Numbered from the stretch's first letter, positions 53,495 to 62,437 are shown. The stretch is 64,000 nucleotides of DNA from Fimbriiglobus ruber (GCF_002197845.1 NZ_NIDE01000014.1:1116001-1180000); one strand, 5' to 3'. A program made the numbers and translations. Notes: generated by a model not told the origin, from the letters alone.

Positions 53495-54148
53495 CTACGT
53501 CGCAGTCAATTCCGCCAGCTCGTGGCTCAGGTTCCGCCGGGCGGCTTCTTCGCCTTCCGCGATCATCAGCGGGTGGTGGTAGAGTCGCGGGCGGTCGAGG
53601 AAGTGTTCGAGAACCTTCGCCCGGCCCGCGCGGTAGGCGTCGTCGGGCACGAAGGCGTACTCCTTGCGGATGTCGGCCGCGTACCGCTGGTATCGGGCCT
53701 CGCTCGCACCCAGGACGGCGAGGTCCGCGTCGAGCAGCACGAGGGCGTCCGGGTCGGCCGGCGGCTCGGCGGTCGTGTGCGCGGTCGCGAGAACGAGGTC
53801 GGTCACTCGCGCGATGACCGGCACTGGCACGGCCAGCGGCGACAGCCAGTCGGCGACGAGGGCAGCGCTCCGGGCCTCGTTGTCCTTCGCCCGCGGGTCG
53901 TAGACGGCATCGTGGAACCAGACGGCGAGTTGCACGGCCCGCGTGTCCGCGCCCGCCTCGGCCAGCCGAGGGACGACGCGGAACATTTCCCACAGGTGTT
54001 CGAGCGTGTGGTAGTGCCGGTGCCGCTCCGAGTGGGCGGCGACGAGCCGGTCGAACACCGGGTACGCGTCGGCGGGGGTGACGCCGAAGGATTCGAGCAG
54101 GCGGGCCCACTGCCGCTGCATCAGGTCGAGCCGTTCGGGGGAAAGCAT
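53495..54148 (-). CDS. HD-domain metal-dependent phosphohydrolase
   Basis: The protein is 217 aa from the ATG at 54148. The HD motifs are visible: HYHTLEHLWEM (first His), WFHDAVYDPRAKDNE (HD pair and a following basic patch) and later VLLDADLAVLG. These match the predicted metal-dependent HD superfamily hydrolases of about this length. It likely hydrolyses a phosphomonoester or nucleotide; the substrate is unknown. The next gene on the same strand (54161-54697) ends only 12 bases upstream, so both are probably co-transcribed. Confidence 0.85.
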   Translation of the reverse strand: MLSPERLDLMQRQWARLLESFGVTPADAYPVFDRLVAAHSERHRHYHTLEHLWEMFRVVPRLAEAGADTRAVQLAVWFHDAVYDPRAKDNEARSAALVADWLSPLAVPVPVIARVTDLVLATAHTTAEPPADPDALVLLDADLAVLGASEARYQRYAADIRKEYAFVPDDAYRAGRAKVLEHFLDRPRLYHHPLMIAEGEEAARRNLSHELAELTAT

Positions 54149-54160
54149 ACCCGGCTCCGC

Positions 54161-54697
54161 TCAAGAAGAAGGATCGGTCTGCCGCAAGTAAGCCAGCGCC
54201 CGCGCCAGGCACTCGTTGGCCGATAACGCGCCCGTATCCACCACGAGGCGGGGAACTGTCAGCGGGTTCGCGCGGGCCTTCACTTCCAGATATAGGGCAT
54301 ACGTCCGGTTCTTCGCGGGGTGGTCGCCGGTGGCGATCGCGTGTTCGAGCCGTTGTCGTGCGACTTCGTCCGAGCAGACGCATTCGACGATCCGCACCGC
54401 TTCCCCCAGCGACTCGGCCACGGCGAGCAGGTCCGCGATCTGGTAGGCCCGCGAAAACGTCCGCCCGTCAATGATTACGGTGATCTGGGGCGAAGTCGTC
54501 CGGATGAGGGCGGCGGCCCGGTAGATAGCCGCCATGCTGGCGTCGTCCTGGGCGGACGTGTAGTCGAGCGCGGGCGGCGGGAAGAGGGCCGAGCGGACGA
54601 CGTCCTTGTCGAGGACCACGCCACCGAGGGCAGCCGCGATCGATCGGGCGAGGGAGCTTTTCCCAGTCCCGGGCAGCCCAGCCATGGCGACGAGCAC
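54161..54697 (-). CDS. P-loop (AAA-type) kinase of unknown substrate
   Basis: The protein is 178 aa from the ATG at 54697. The Walker A motif GLPGTGKSSLA is at residues 7-17. Later VIIDGRTFSR and RQRLEHAI patterns fit small-molecule kinases such as gluconate or chloramphenicol-phosphotransferase-like proteins. It lacks a helicase or transport domain. It is upstream of the HD gene with a 12-base gap, which may mean a kinase/phosphatase pair on a common metabolite. Confidence 0.8.
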   Translation of the reverse strand: MLVAMAGLPGTGKSSLARSIAAALGGVVLDKDVVRSALFPPPALDYTSAQDDASMAAIYRAAALIRTTSPQITVIIDGRTFSRAYQIADLLAVAESLGEAVRIVECVCSDEVARQRLEHAIATGDHPAKNRTYALYLEVKARANPLTVPRLVVDTGALSANECLARALAYLRQTDPSS

Positions 54698-54943
54698 GGG
54701 CGAGTCCTCGAATTTCCAGGCTTTTCGAGTGAGCCAAAGAATCCTGAACCCATTCGATAGAGTCGTTGTATCGAGCCATTGTGTTCGCGGAAGGAGGCCG
54801 CTCTTCGCGTGGCATACCGGCTGCCGGGGTTCATCTTTTCGGGCATCGTCGGTATTCTGAACCCCGGCAGTGGTTTTCGTGTCCGGAGGAGGGCAGCGCC
54901 CGGTGTAAGGGCGTGCTCGAGTCCGGGTGTTGGAGTGCCGATC

Positions 54944-57208
54944 ATGTCCGCAATCTCTCTCAAGTTACCCGACGGGTCCGTTCGCCAGGTGCCAGTGGGC
55001 ACCCGCCCGCGGGAAGTGGCCGAGTCCATCGGCAAGCGGCTCGCGGCCGCCGCGGTTGCCGCCAAGGTCAACGGAACGGTCGTCGACCTCGACCGCGAAC
55101 TGCCCGCCAGCGACGGCGAGATCAGCTTCGAGCTACTGACCGACAAGAACCCGGAAGCCCTCGACGTCCTCCGACACTCGGCCGCCCACATCATGGCCCG
55201 CGCGGTCATGCGGCTCTTCCCGGGCGCCCAGCTCGCGTTCGGCCCGACCACCGACACCGGCTTCTACTACGACATCGACAGCCCGACCCCCGTCACCGAG
55301 GCCGACTTCCCGCGGATCGAAGAGGAGATGCGAAAGATCGTGAAACTGGCCGAGCCGTTCGAGCGGTTCGAGCGGCCCGTCCCCGAGGGCCGCAAGCTCG
55401 TCGCCGACCTCAAGCAGCCACTGAAGGTCGAGCACATCGACGAATCGCTCAAGGACTACAACACCATCAGTTTCTACCGCCAGGGCGAGTTCATCGACCT
55501 CTGCCGCGGGCCGCACATCCCCCATGCCGGCAAGGTCGGCGCGTTCAAGCTGCTCAGCATCGCCGGGGCGTACTGGAAGAACGACGCCGCCCGCCAGCAA
55601 CTCCAGCGGCTCTACGGCACCGCCTTCTTCGACCAGAAGTCGCTCGACGCCTATTTGAAGCAAGTTGAGGAAGCCAAGAAGCGGGACCACCGCGTGCTGG
55701 GCAAGCAGCTCAAGCTGTTCACCATCAGCCAGGCGGCCGGGCCGGGCATGATCCTCTGGATGCCCAAGGGGGCGACCGTCCGTGGCCTGCTGGAAACCTT
55801 CATTCGCGACGAACTGGTCAAGCGCGGCTACTCGCCCGTTTACACCCCGCACATTGGCCACCTGAACCTGTACCGGACCAGCGGCCACTTCCCGTACTAC
55901 GCGGACGCCCAGTTCCCGCCTCTGTTCATGAACCCGCTCGTCCAAACCGCGGACACCTGGTACACCCTGCTCGAAAAGAAGCACCTCACTCCCGAGCGCG
56001 AGAAACACTTCGTCGACCTCATCGAAGGGTTGAGCGAAGGCAAATTCCCCGAGGGGATGGACGACTACCCGCGGTACTCGTGGGGCCAGATCGCGCTCGA
56101 CCTGCGGGCGCTCTGGATCGATTACAAAGAGGCCAAGGACGACGAGGCGAAGAAGACCGTCCTCAAAAACTGGATGAGCGGCCAAGAGGGCTACCTCCTG
56201 AAGCCGATGAACTGCCCGCACCACATCCAGATTTACAAGGCCGTGCCCAAGAGCTACCGCGACCTGCCGCTCAAGCTGGCCGAGTTCGGCACCGTTTACC
56301 GGTTCGAGCAGTCCGGCGAACTGAACGGCATGACCCGCGTCCGCGGCTTCACCCAGGACGACGCCCACCTGTTCGTCACCCCCGAACAGGTCGAGGGCGA
56401 ACTGCGGTCGGAAATCGAACTCGTGCTGTTCATCCTCAAGACCCTCGGGCTGACCGACTTCCGGGTCCGCGTGAGCATACGTGACCCGAACAGCGCCAAG
56501 TATGTCGGCGACGCCGAGCTGTGGGAGAAGGCTGAGAAGACGCTGCTCGACATCGTGAAATCGACCGAACTGAACTACGCGATCGGCGTCGGCGAGGCGG
56601 CCTTCTACGGGCCGAAGCTCGACTTCCTGATCCGCGACTGCATCGGCCGCGAGTGGCAGCTCGGGACCGTTCAGCTCGACTACAACCTGCCCAACCGCTT
56701 CGAGCTGGAGTACACCGGGTCGGACAACAAGACGCACCGGCCGGTGATGCTGCACCGGGCTCCATTCGGCAGCCTGGAGCGGTTCTGCGGCATCCTGATC
56801 GAGCACTTCGCCGGGGCGTTCCCGCTCTGGCTGGCGCCCGAGCAGGCCCGGGTGATCCCGCTGCGGGACGAGTTCGACGACTACGCCCGCAAGGTCGAGG
56901 CCCAGTTCAAGGCCGCCGGCCTGCGGGTGACCGGCGACTACCGGCACGAGGACATGCGGAGCAAGATCCGCGACGCCTCGCTGGAGAAGTTGCCGTACCT
57001 GCTGATCGTCGGTGGCAAAGAGCAGGAGGCCGGTAAGGTCGCCCTCCGCGACGAATCGATCGCCGACATCAAGAAGCGGGACGTCGGCTCGTTCCCGGTG
57101 GACGAGGTGGTGGCGCGGTTCAAGGAGGAAGTGGACGCCAAGCGGATTCGCTCGATCAGCACCGCTACGGCGAACGTCGAAGGGAGCGGGGCGAAGTACG
57201 GGGAGTAA
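54944..57208 (+). CDS. thrS: Threonyl-tRNA synthetase with an internal insertion
   Basis: The protein is 754 aa from the ATG at 54944 (MSAISLKLPDGSVRQVPVGT). The TGS domain is residues ~1-65. The editing domain (~66-240) has HSAAHIMARAVMRLF and the later FIDLCRGPHIPH segment. The class II catalytic core includes RTSGHF, LLKPMNCPHH with the zinc ligand Cys, and motif 2 around RFEQSGELNGMTRVRGF. The anticodon-binding domain covers ~640-754 (DEFDDYARKVEAQFKAAGLR). Usual ThrRS is ~640 aa. Here ~90 extra residues (about 325-415, LTPEREKHFVDLIEGLSEGK and a helical stretch) sit between the TSGHF segment and the zinc Cys. Two extra 3'-end copies lie downstream. Confidence 0.95.
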   Translation: MSAISLKLPDGSVRQVPVGTRPREVAESIGKRLAAAAVAAKVNGTVVDLDRELPASDGEISFELLTDKNPEALDVLRHSAAHIMARAVMRLFPGAQLAFGPTTDTGFYYDIDSPTPVTEADFPRIEEEMRKIVKLAEPFERFERPVPEGRKLVADLKQPLKVEHIDESLKDYNTISFYRQGEFIDLCRGPHIPHAGKVGAFKLLSIAGAYWKNDAARQQLQRLYGTAFFDQKSLDAYLKQVEEAKKRDHRVLGKQLKLFTISQAAGPGMILWMPKGATVRGLLETFIRDELVKRGYSPVYTPHIGHLNLYRTSGHFPYYADAQFPPLFMNPLVQTADTWYTLLEKKHLTPEREKHFVDLIEGLSEGKFPEGMDDYPRYSWGQIALDLRALWIDYKEAKDDEAKKTVLKNWMSGQEGYLLKPMNCPHHIQIYKAVPKSYRDLPLKLAEFGTVYRFEQSGELNGMTRVRGFTQDDAHLFVTPEQVEGELRSEIELVLFILKTLGLTDFRVRVSIRDPNSAKYVGDAELWEKAEKTLLDIVKSTELNYAIGVGEAAFYGPKLDFLIRDCIGREWQLGTVQLDYNLPNRFELEYTGSDNKTHRPVMLHRAPFGSLERFCGILIEHFAGAFPLWLAPEQARVIPLRDEFDDYARKVEAQFKAAGLRVTGDYRHEDMRSKIRDASLEKLPYLLIVGGKEQEAGKVALRDESIADIKKRDVGSFPVDEVVARFKEEVDAKRIRSISTATANVEGSGAKYGE

Positions 57209-57271
57209 CGCGACGGCGGCCGGGTGTGGGGAGGGCTCGGTCTCCTCGCACTCGGCCCGGTTCACCTGTGG

Positions 57272-57832
57272 CTATTCTTCACCGATTTTGACTTCCAGAT
57301 CGACATAACCGGTCTCGCCCGGCCGGACTTCCACCGTCGCCTTGCGATACCCGGCTTTCGTGAGTCGCGTCCGCGCGTCTTCTAACGCCGGATGTGCCAG
57401 CGATTGTCCGGGGGTCAGTTTCACCGCATCCAGTATCTTCTTTTCATCTTTCCCGGCGTTGCCGGTGATAACAATCCGACCCACCCGGTCCGGCGCGGCC
57501 GAAACGGCCGGCACGATTCCGAGCCGGCTGATCCGCTCAACCTGCTTTCCCATCAGCGTCCGAATCGCCTTGGTGAGTTCGATTTCTTTTTTCTCGAGTT
57601 CCGCCTTCTGGGCCCGCAACGCCTCGAACTCATCGAGCATCTGGTCCAGCGATTTGTCCGGCTTGACGGGCGACGGAGCTGGCCGCGCCGGAATGACTGT
57701 TAGGTGGATGGGAATAGGGAATGCGATGCCTGACGGCTGGGCAGTCGGTAGCGTGGGGCTATTTTGTGGACGGGCGGGGCCGCAAACGAGTGCCGTCAAA
57801 ACGGCCGAGGCGAGCAGGGATCGTATTCTCAC
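57272..57832 (-). CDS. Secreted coiled-coil protein with one POTRA-like domain
   Basis: The protein is 186 aa from the ATG at 57832. A signal peptide (MRIRSLLASAVLTALVCGP) is followed by a Pro-rich stretch and a coiled coil (LDQMLDEFEALRAQKAELEK, about residues 62-95). The C-terminal ~75 residues match a single POTRA domain (GRIVITGNAGKDEKKILDAV, then LTPGQSLAHPALEDARTRL). POTRA domains normally occur in series in BamA- or FtsQ-like proteins; a lone secreted POTRA is unusual. It is convergent with thrS. It may help envelope assembly. Confidence 0.78.
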   Translation of the reverse strand: MRIRSLLASAVLTALVCGPARPQNSPTLPTAQPSGIAFPIPIHLTVIPARPAPSPVKPDKSLDQMLDEFEALRAQKAELEKKEIELTKAIRTLMGKQVERISRLGIVPAVSAAPDRVGRIVITGNAGKDEKKILDAVKLTPGQSLAHPALEDARTRLTKAGYRKATVEVRPGETGYVDLEVKIGEE

Positions 57833-57960
57833 GTCAGCTCCTCGTGTCCGGGTTGCAAGAAGGTCAAGGCGGGGCAGGGTATTCGCACGGACGGCTCGGC
57901 GTCAAGGTCTCCGTGAGAACACTTTCGGACCGTTCGACATCGCCAGCATGTTTCAAAGGG

Positions 57961-58041
57961 GATGTGGTCGCCAAGCAGATTCGGTCCATGAACACCGCCA
58001 CGGCGAACGTCGAAGGCAGCGGGGCGAAGTACGGGGAGTAA
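57961..58041 (+). pseudogene. thrS 3'-end remnant, copy A
   Basis: About 80 bases match the last codons of thrS including the end ATANVEGSGAKYGE and stop (58039-58041). The match starts in the VVAKQIRSMN region. It has no start codon or upstream coding sequence. Downstream bases (CCGCTGGACATACTGGGTG) resemble those after copy B, so A and B share an ancestor beyond the thrS stop. Confidence 0.8.
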
Positions 58042-58095
58042 CCGCTGGACATACTGGGTGACCGGGTTCGGCCACCCACTATGCACGCCGACGCC

Positions 58096-58230
58096 TGGGG
58101 CATTTTTTGCATTTATTGCGCTGAAACCCCCGTTTTGAAACGGGCGCGTCTGGGCGACTGCCGGGCCTCGACCGTCTGGGGCATTTTTTGCATTTATTGC
58201 GCTGAAGCCCCCGTTTTGGGGACCGGCGGA
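58096..58230 (+). repeat. Paired ~43-nt interspersed repeat (inverted relative to 20.9 kb)
   Basis: Copies start at about 58096 and 58177 and share GGGGCATTTTTTGCATTTAT followed by TGCGCTGAA and CCCCCGTTTT. They are 81 bp apart. The same pair is found in reverse orientation at 20877-21010, 82 bp apart, with partly related spacers. The element lies between the two thrS remnants. Confidence 0.85.
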
Positions 58231-58242
58231 TTGCCACGGTTG

Positions 58243-58431
58243 GAGCAGGAAGCCGGCAAGGTCGCCCTCCGCGACGAGTCGATCGCCGACATCAAGAAGT
58301 GGGACGTCGGCTCGTTCCCGGTGGACGAGGTGGTCGCGCGGTTCAAGGAGGAAGTGGACGCCAAGCGGGTTCGTTCGATCAGCAACGCCACGGCGAACGT
58401 CGAAGGGAATGGGGTAAAGTACGGAGAGTAA
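58243..58431 (+). pseudogene. thrS 3'-end remnant, copy B
   Basis: About 190 bases match the last ~62 codons of thrS with the frame intact (KVALRDESIADIKK through VEGNGVKYGE). Substitutions include Arg to Trp (KKWDVGS), Ile to Val, Thr to Asn, Ser to Asn and Ala to Val, beside several silent changes. This suggests relaxed or recent evolution. There is no start codon or catalytic core, so it is a fragment. Confidence 0.85.
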
Positions 58432-58722
58432 CCGCTAGGCATTGCGGGCGAACGGGGCAGCCACCCCGAGCCCGCCCAACACCAGCTAACAACAACGGAC
58501 CAACCGGGCGGAACATGCACGTCTTCCGGGGCGACGGCCGCCGGTCGGGACGTCCGACCCGGGCCGCCGGCCCAGGTGAGTTTACGCCCGCGGTCGCCGA
58601 TCGACCCGGCCGAATCTGGCTGCCGCGGGTAATGTAATACGGAACGGACGGGAAGAAACGCCGCGGCCACGGACATCACGCGATCGTCCGGGGCCGCAAA
58701 CAGCTCTTTTAAATCTTGCCCG

Positions 58723-59361
58723 TTAGTCCACGGTCAACAAGCGGGTCAAGTCGTAGCCGTCGGCGTTATACACCGTCAACTCGTAATCATCGGAGGCGAG
58801 TAGCGGGAAAAATAGGGACCAGATGACCCCGTCACAGGCCACGTTGCTATCGTCGACATCGTTCATTGTGCCGGACACAACATATGGGCTATTCGGGCTC
58901 GTGATTCTGCCGTACGCTTCAAAACTCCCTTCCTCACACGAGGGGACGACTGTACCGTTTTGGGGGTAAGTAATGGAAAAGGGGATGGGCACGTCGGGGT
59001 GGACTCCGCAGGTCGACGCGGGTGCCACGCCCACATGAAACGTCACGGGGGCGGACTGAACGACCCGGCCCGTCGTCGTCCGGGCGGACACGACCAGGCT
59101 ATACTTCCCTTCGTCGAGGGCCGGCCGGACCGCGATCTGCCAGCGCGCCGGTCTGTCACGTGTGGGTGGAACAAATGAAAACACCCTCCCCAGTCTTTGG
59201 ACGGTCGTCCCGGTCGTCCAGAGCCCCTTCTTAAGAGTGAGTGTGATACTCGCCTCATCAATATTCGAGGAGGCGGTTCCGAAAATGAAGAACTCGGGCG
59301 GGACCGGGCAGTTCTCGTCGTTGCCGGCACAGGGGTGGTGAATCTTGATCGCGTTAGCCAT
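58723..59361 (-). CDS. Uncharacterised protein with Ig-like features
   Basis: The protein is 212 aa from the ATG at 59361 (MANAIKIHHPCAGNDENC); an earlier start at 59379 is possible. It is beta-rich with paired Cys (HPCAGNDENC, TCGVHP, SCEEGS, ACDG). Repeated strand patterns fit an Ig-like fold, for example SVSLTLKKG-like ASITLTLKKGLWTTGTTVQR and YSLVVSARTTTGRVVQSAP. No signal peptide is clear. The function is unknown. Confidence 0.62.
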   Translation of the reverse strand: MANAIKIHHPCAGNDENCPVPPEFFIFGTASSNIDEASITLTLKKGLWTTGTTVQRLGRVFSFVPPTRDRPARWQIAVRPALDEGKYSLVVSARTTTGRVVQSAPVTFHVGVAPASTCGVHPDVPIPFSITYPQNGTVVPSCEEGSFEAYGRITSPNSPYVVSGTMNDVDDSNVACDGVIWSLFFPLLASDDYELTVYNADGYDLTRLLTVD

Positions 59362-59640
59362 GGGCGTTCCTCTTCGCAATGTGCGTCATCAAAACGGTCC
59401 GGGATGTCCAAATCGGACATAAGACTTGACGACAAACTATGCTTTAAATTGAGACGCTGTTATCGCACTGACGATGCTATCGCTTTTTTCCCTGGAAAAC
59501 AAAGTCAGTAGGCCCGACGCTCGGGGCGAGCGTCCCCGAGTTAGGGACGCACGCACGGGCGGCGGTGACTGGAAATAGGGACCGTGCGAGCGGTCGAGAG
59601 GTTCGGGCTTTGCGCGTGTCCGGACGAAATGTCTGCCCGG

Positions 59641-61764
59641 TTACTTGGGGGCCGGAAGGGGGGTCACGCGAAAGGATCGGACGTTCGAGGTACTGGTGTA
59701 CTGAAGCAGACCGAGTGCCCCGCGCGGACCAAACCCGAGTCGGAGCTGGTCGAATACCGGTTCGTAGGTTTTAGGAAGACGCTTGGCCCGGTTGTCGAGA
59801 CTGTAGTTGATATTCTTCAACATTTTTTGAGCCGTGAGATTGAGCGGAAGCCCGTCCCACGTTCCCTGGATGCCCTCGGGCGTGACCACGAACTGAATGT
59901 CACGCCATTTGCGACTGGCGACAAATGCCGGCGAAGACGCCCCGGCAAAACCCATGTAGACGGAGGGGACACGCTTGCCGAGCGAATCAGCGACCGGCGA
60001 CATGTCGACCACATTGGTGGGTTCCGGTGGCGGCCGGCCGGTACCCCGAATAAATATTGGTGCCATTCCGTCTTTGATCATCGATGCGTCGTTATATGTC
60101 ACCTTCAAGGAAAACTGTAGGTCATTCGACCCGCCCGGGAACGCCCGGCGGGCGAAATAAAATCCCGTATTAGCGTTGCTGTCACCGTGTTCGTGCTTCA
60201 TCTGAAACGAGATCTGGTACCGGTCCGTTCGCGTGTCCGGCAGCAATTCCAGCACGCCCCAGTTCACGGTCGTGATGCGAAATTCCCCGTTCGGCTCGAT
60301 CGCGGCTCGTGAGTCGGGCTCCCCTTCCATCCAGCGCGACCATCTGGGCGCGCCGGTGGCCCCGATCAGTTCGACCGATTCGCCCCGGTCGAGCGCCGCC
60401 TCGATTTCCGCCAACACCTCCGGCGGGTCCGTCCGGGGTGGTTCCTGCACGACGGGGACGATCACGGGGTCAGGAGGGGCGATGTGCCGTGCGGCCACCC
60501 CGGCGCCCGTGACGACGAACAAGCCGGCGACGCCCGCCAGGAGAGCCCGTCGCCGCCGGTAGACCGCCCGGGCGATCCGCCGGACGCGGCCCGGCGGGCC
60601 CAGCGGTTTCTGGTCGTTCAGCCACCGGCCGAGGTCGTCGGCCAGCGCCCGGGCCGAGGCGTACCGGTCGGCGGGCCGTCTCTCCAGGCACTTCAGACAG
60701 ACGGCCGCGAGGGCTGTCGGGGTGTCGGGCCTATGGGTCGACGGGGGGGAGATTCGGCCGGTCAGAATCTGGCGCAAGACGTCGAGCTTCGCGAGCCCGT
60801 GGAACGGCGGCCGGCCGGTCAGCGTCTCGTACAGGATGGCGCCGAGCGCGTACACGTCGGTCCGCGGGCCGATCTCGCTCGTCCGCCCGGCGGCTTGCTC
60901 CGGTGCCATGTAGTTCGGGGTGCCCAAGGCGGTGTCGGACTGGGTCAGGCCGTCGCCGGTCTCGTCCAGGAACTTCACCAACCCGAAGTCGGTGACCTTC
61001 GGGGTGCCGTCGGCCGCGAACAGGACGTTCGCCGGCTTGAGGTCGCGGTGGACGAGGTGGCGGTCATGGGCGCAGCCGACGGCGCGGGCCAGCGTCGCCA
61101 CCAGTTCGGCCGCCTCGCGGAACGGCAGGCCCGTTTCCCCGATCCGCCGGGCCAGCGTTCCCCCGGGGAGCCATTCCATCGAGTAGTAAGGCACCCCCTG
61201 GTGTTCGCCGAAGGTGTGAATTCGGACGACGTTCGGGTGTTCCAGCTGGGCGACTGCCCGGGCCTCGTTCCGGAACCGCGCGAACAGTTCGGCCCGCCCC
61301 GGCGCGACGCCCGGGATCGTCTTGAGCGCAACGACCCGGTTGATGTCGCGGTGGCGGGCCCGGTACACGATGCCCATGCCGCCGCGGCCGAGGACGTCGA
61401 GGATCTCGTAGGGGCCGATCGATTCGCCGGAGGACGGCGTCGAGGTGGCCAGGGCGATGGCGGCGGTTGAAGCGGGGAGGGGATTGCCATCCGCGAGGGC
61501 CTTGGCCCGCAGCGCCATCAGCTCGTAACCGAACTCGGTCTCCGGGTGCGGCTGCGCCAGACAGTCGCGAACGTGGGCCGCGAGGGGGTCCACCGCCGAC
61601 TGGCTGGCCAGTTCGCGGATCGCGGTCGCGCAAGTCGAACAGGTGTCGAGGTGCGCGGCGACCTCTTCCAGTTTCGTGTCCGGCAGGTCGCCGACGAGAA
61701 AATCGGCGAGTGACGAGGGATCGGGGCAGGCGTTCGGGGTGATTTGCTGGCTCCGCTCGGTCAT
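59641..61764 (-). CDS. Membrane-bound Ser/Thr protein kinase with N-terminal zinc finger
   Basis: The protein is 707 aa from the ATG at 61764 (TTG at 61779 is an alternative). Residues 1-~55 carry a zinc-finger-like HLDTCSTC motif of the anti-sigma type. The kinase domain (about 110-390) has the Gly loop GRGGMGIVY, VALKTIPG (Lys), HRDLKPANVLF (catalytic Asp present) and DFGLVKFLD. A transmembrane segment lies at about 405-425. The C-terminal ~270 residues are beta-rich (GEFRITTVNWGVLELLPDTR), like DUF1080/jelly-roll domains. It follows the ECF sigma gene directly on the same strand and probably regulates or is regulated by it. Confidence 0.9.
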   Translation of the reverse strand: MTERSQQITPNACPDPSSLADFLVGDLPDTKLEEVAAHLDTCSTCATAIRELASQSAVDPLAAHVRDCLAQPHPETEFGYELMALRAKALADGNPLPASTAAIALATSTPSSGESIGPYEILDVLGRGGMGIVYRARHRDINRVVALKTIPGVAPGRAELFARFRNEARAVAQLEHPNVVRIHTFGEHQGVPYYSMEWLPGGTLARRIGETGLPFREAAELVATLARAVGCAHDRHLVHRDLKPANVLFAADGTPKVTDFGLVKFLDETGDGLTQSDTALGTPNYMAPEQAAGRTSEIGPRTDVYALGAILYETLTGRPPFHGLAKLDVLRQILTGRISPPSTHRPDTPTALAAVCLKCLERRPADRYASARALADDLGRWLNDQKPLGPPGRVRRIARAVYRRRRALLAGVAGLFVVTGAGVAARHIAPPDPVIVPVVQEPPRTDPPEVLAEIEAALDRGESVELIGATGAPRWSRWMEGEPDSRAAIEPNGEFRITTVNWGVLELLPDTRTDRYQISFQMKHEHGDSNANTGFYFARRAFPGGSNDLQFSLKVTYNDASMIKDGMAPIFIRGTGRPPPEPTNVVDMSPVADSLGKRVPSVYMGFAGASSPAFVASRKWRDIQFVVTPEGIQGTWDGLPLNLTAQKMLKNINYSLDNRAKRLPKTYEPVFDQLRLGFGPRGALGLLQYTSTSNVRSFRVTPLPAPK

Positions 61765-61780
61765 TCTAGTCTCACTCAAC

Positions 61781-62437
61781 TTAGGTTGTCCGCAAGCGCG
61801 GGGCCGACGCGGACAGTAACTCGGCCGGAAGGAGTCCGGCGAACTCTTCCCGCATCCGCTTCAAGATCCGGGACTTGGCCAGGTAAACGACGTTCACCTT
61901 GAGCCCCAGGCTCTCGGCCACGACGTCGGGGCGCTGGCCGTCCACCACGACCCGGAGGAACGCCTGCCGAATCTCTTCCCGGCACTCGCCCAGGATCAAC
62001 TCGACGGCCCGGCCGAACAGCCCCCGGCCCACGAGCGGGTCGCTCGCGGTCGGGTCCGTGTCCTCGTCGGGCAGGGACTGGACCAGCGTGAGCATCTCGC
62101 TCCCGCCGACCCCGTCCCCCGGGCTGGCGTCCCGCCGCCGGGCGACGTCGATGATCTTCCGGCGGGTGATCGTCCACAACCACCCGCGGAAGGAGTCGGA
62201 CGGCCGGTCGTGGCGGAACGTGGCGACCGTCCGGAACACCGCCCGGAACACGTCCTGGCCCACGTCGGCCGCGTCCGCCTCCTGCAACCCGCTTCTTCGG
62301 CACCACTGGTAAACGAGTGGGCCATAGAGGACAACGAACCGCTCCCACGCGGCCGGCTCCATCGCCTTGATGCGGTGCAGGAGCGACGGGCAGGTCGTCC
62401 CTACCCCCGCACTTTCTTTAACGTGAGGATTTGTCAC
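61781..62437 (-). CDS. ECF RNA polymerase sigma factor
   Basis: The protein is 218 aa from the ATG at 62437. Region 2 includes YQWCRRSGLQEADAADVGQD and the FRGWLWTITRRKIIDV segment. Region 4 includes REEIRQAFLRVVVDGQRP, then VVAESLGLKVNVVYLAKSRI. Its stop is only ~17 bases from the ATG of the kinase gene, so the two form an operon, a common ECF sigma/kinase pair in planctomycetes. The kinase may phosphorylate or sequester the sigma factor. Confidence 0.92.
   Translation of the reverse strand: MTNPHVKESAGVGTTCPSLLHRIKAMEPAAWERFVVLYGPLVYQWCRRSGLQEADAADVGQDVFRAVFRTVATFRHDRPSDSFRGWLWTITRRKIIDVARRRDASPGDGVGGSEMLTLVQSLPDEDTDPTASDPLVGRGLFGRAVELILGECREEIRQAFLRVVVDGQRPDVVAESLGLKVNVVYLAKSRILKRMREEFAGLLPAELLSASAPRLRTT

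Larger units (their letters stand above)
57833..58722. other. Gene-poor region with thrS 3'-end copies and paired repeats
   Basis: About 890 bp. It holds two partial copies of the thrS 3' end (57961-58041 and 58243-58431) and the paired ~43-nt repeat between them (58096-58230). A short frame from 58081 (116 codons) fuses the repeat and the second copy; I do not regard it as a real gene. Bases 58432-58722 hold no convincing feature. Confidence 0.75.

Noticed and set aside
54779-54943. T-box riboswitch upstream of thrS
   Set aside because: I found no specifier loop, no antiterminator-like T-box motif and no terminator in the ~165-bp leader.
55133-57265. 710-codon minus-strand frame opposite thrS
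   Set aside because: It is antisense to an unmistakable threonyl-tRNA synthetase and has a low-complexity composition without domains.
20877-58230. CRISPR array
   Set aside because: Only two repeats occur at each locus, with ~40-nt related spacers and no cas genes or leader; an interspersed repeat explains it better.
58081-58431. 116-codon gene made of the repeats plus the thrS tail
   Set aside because: It merely joins the in-frame repeat with a thrS fragment and has no credible start or function.
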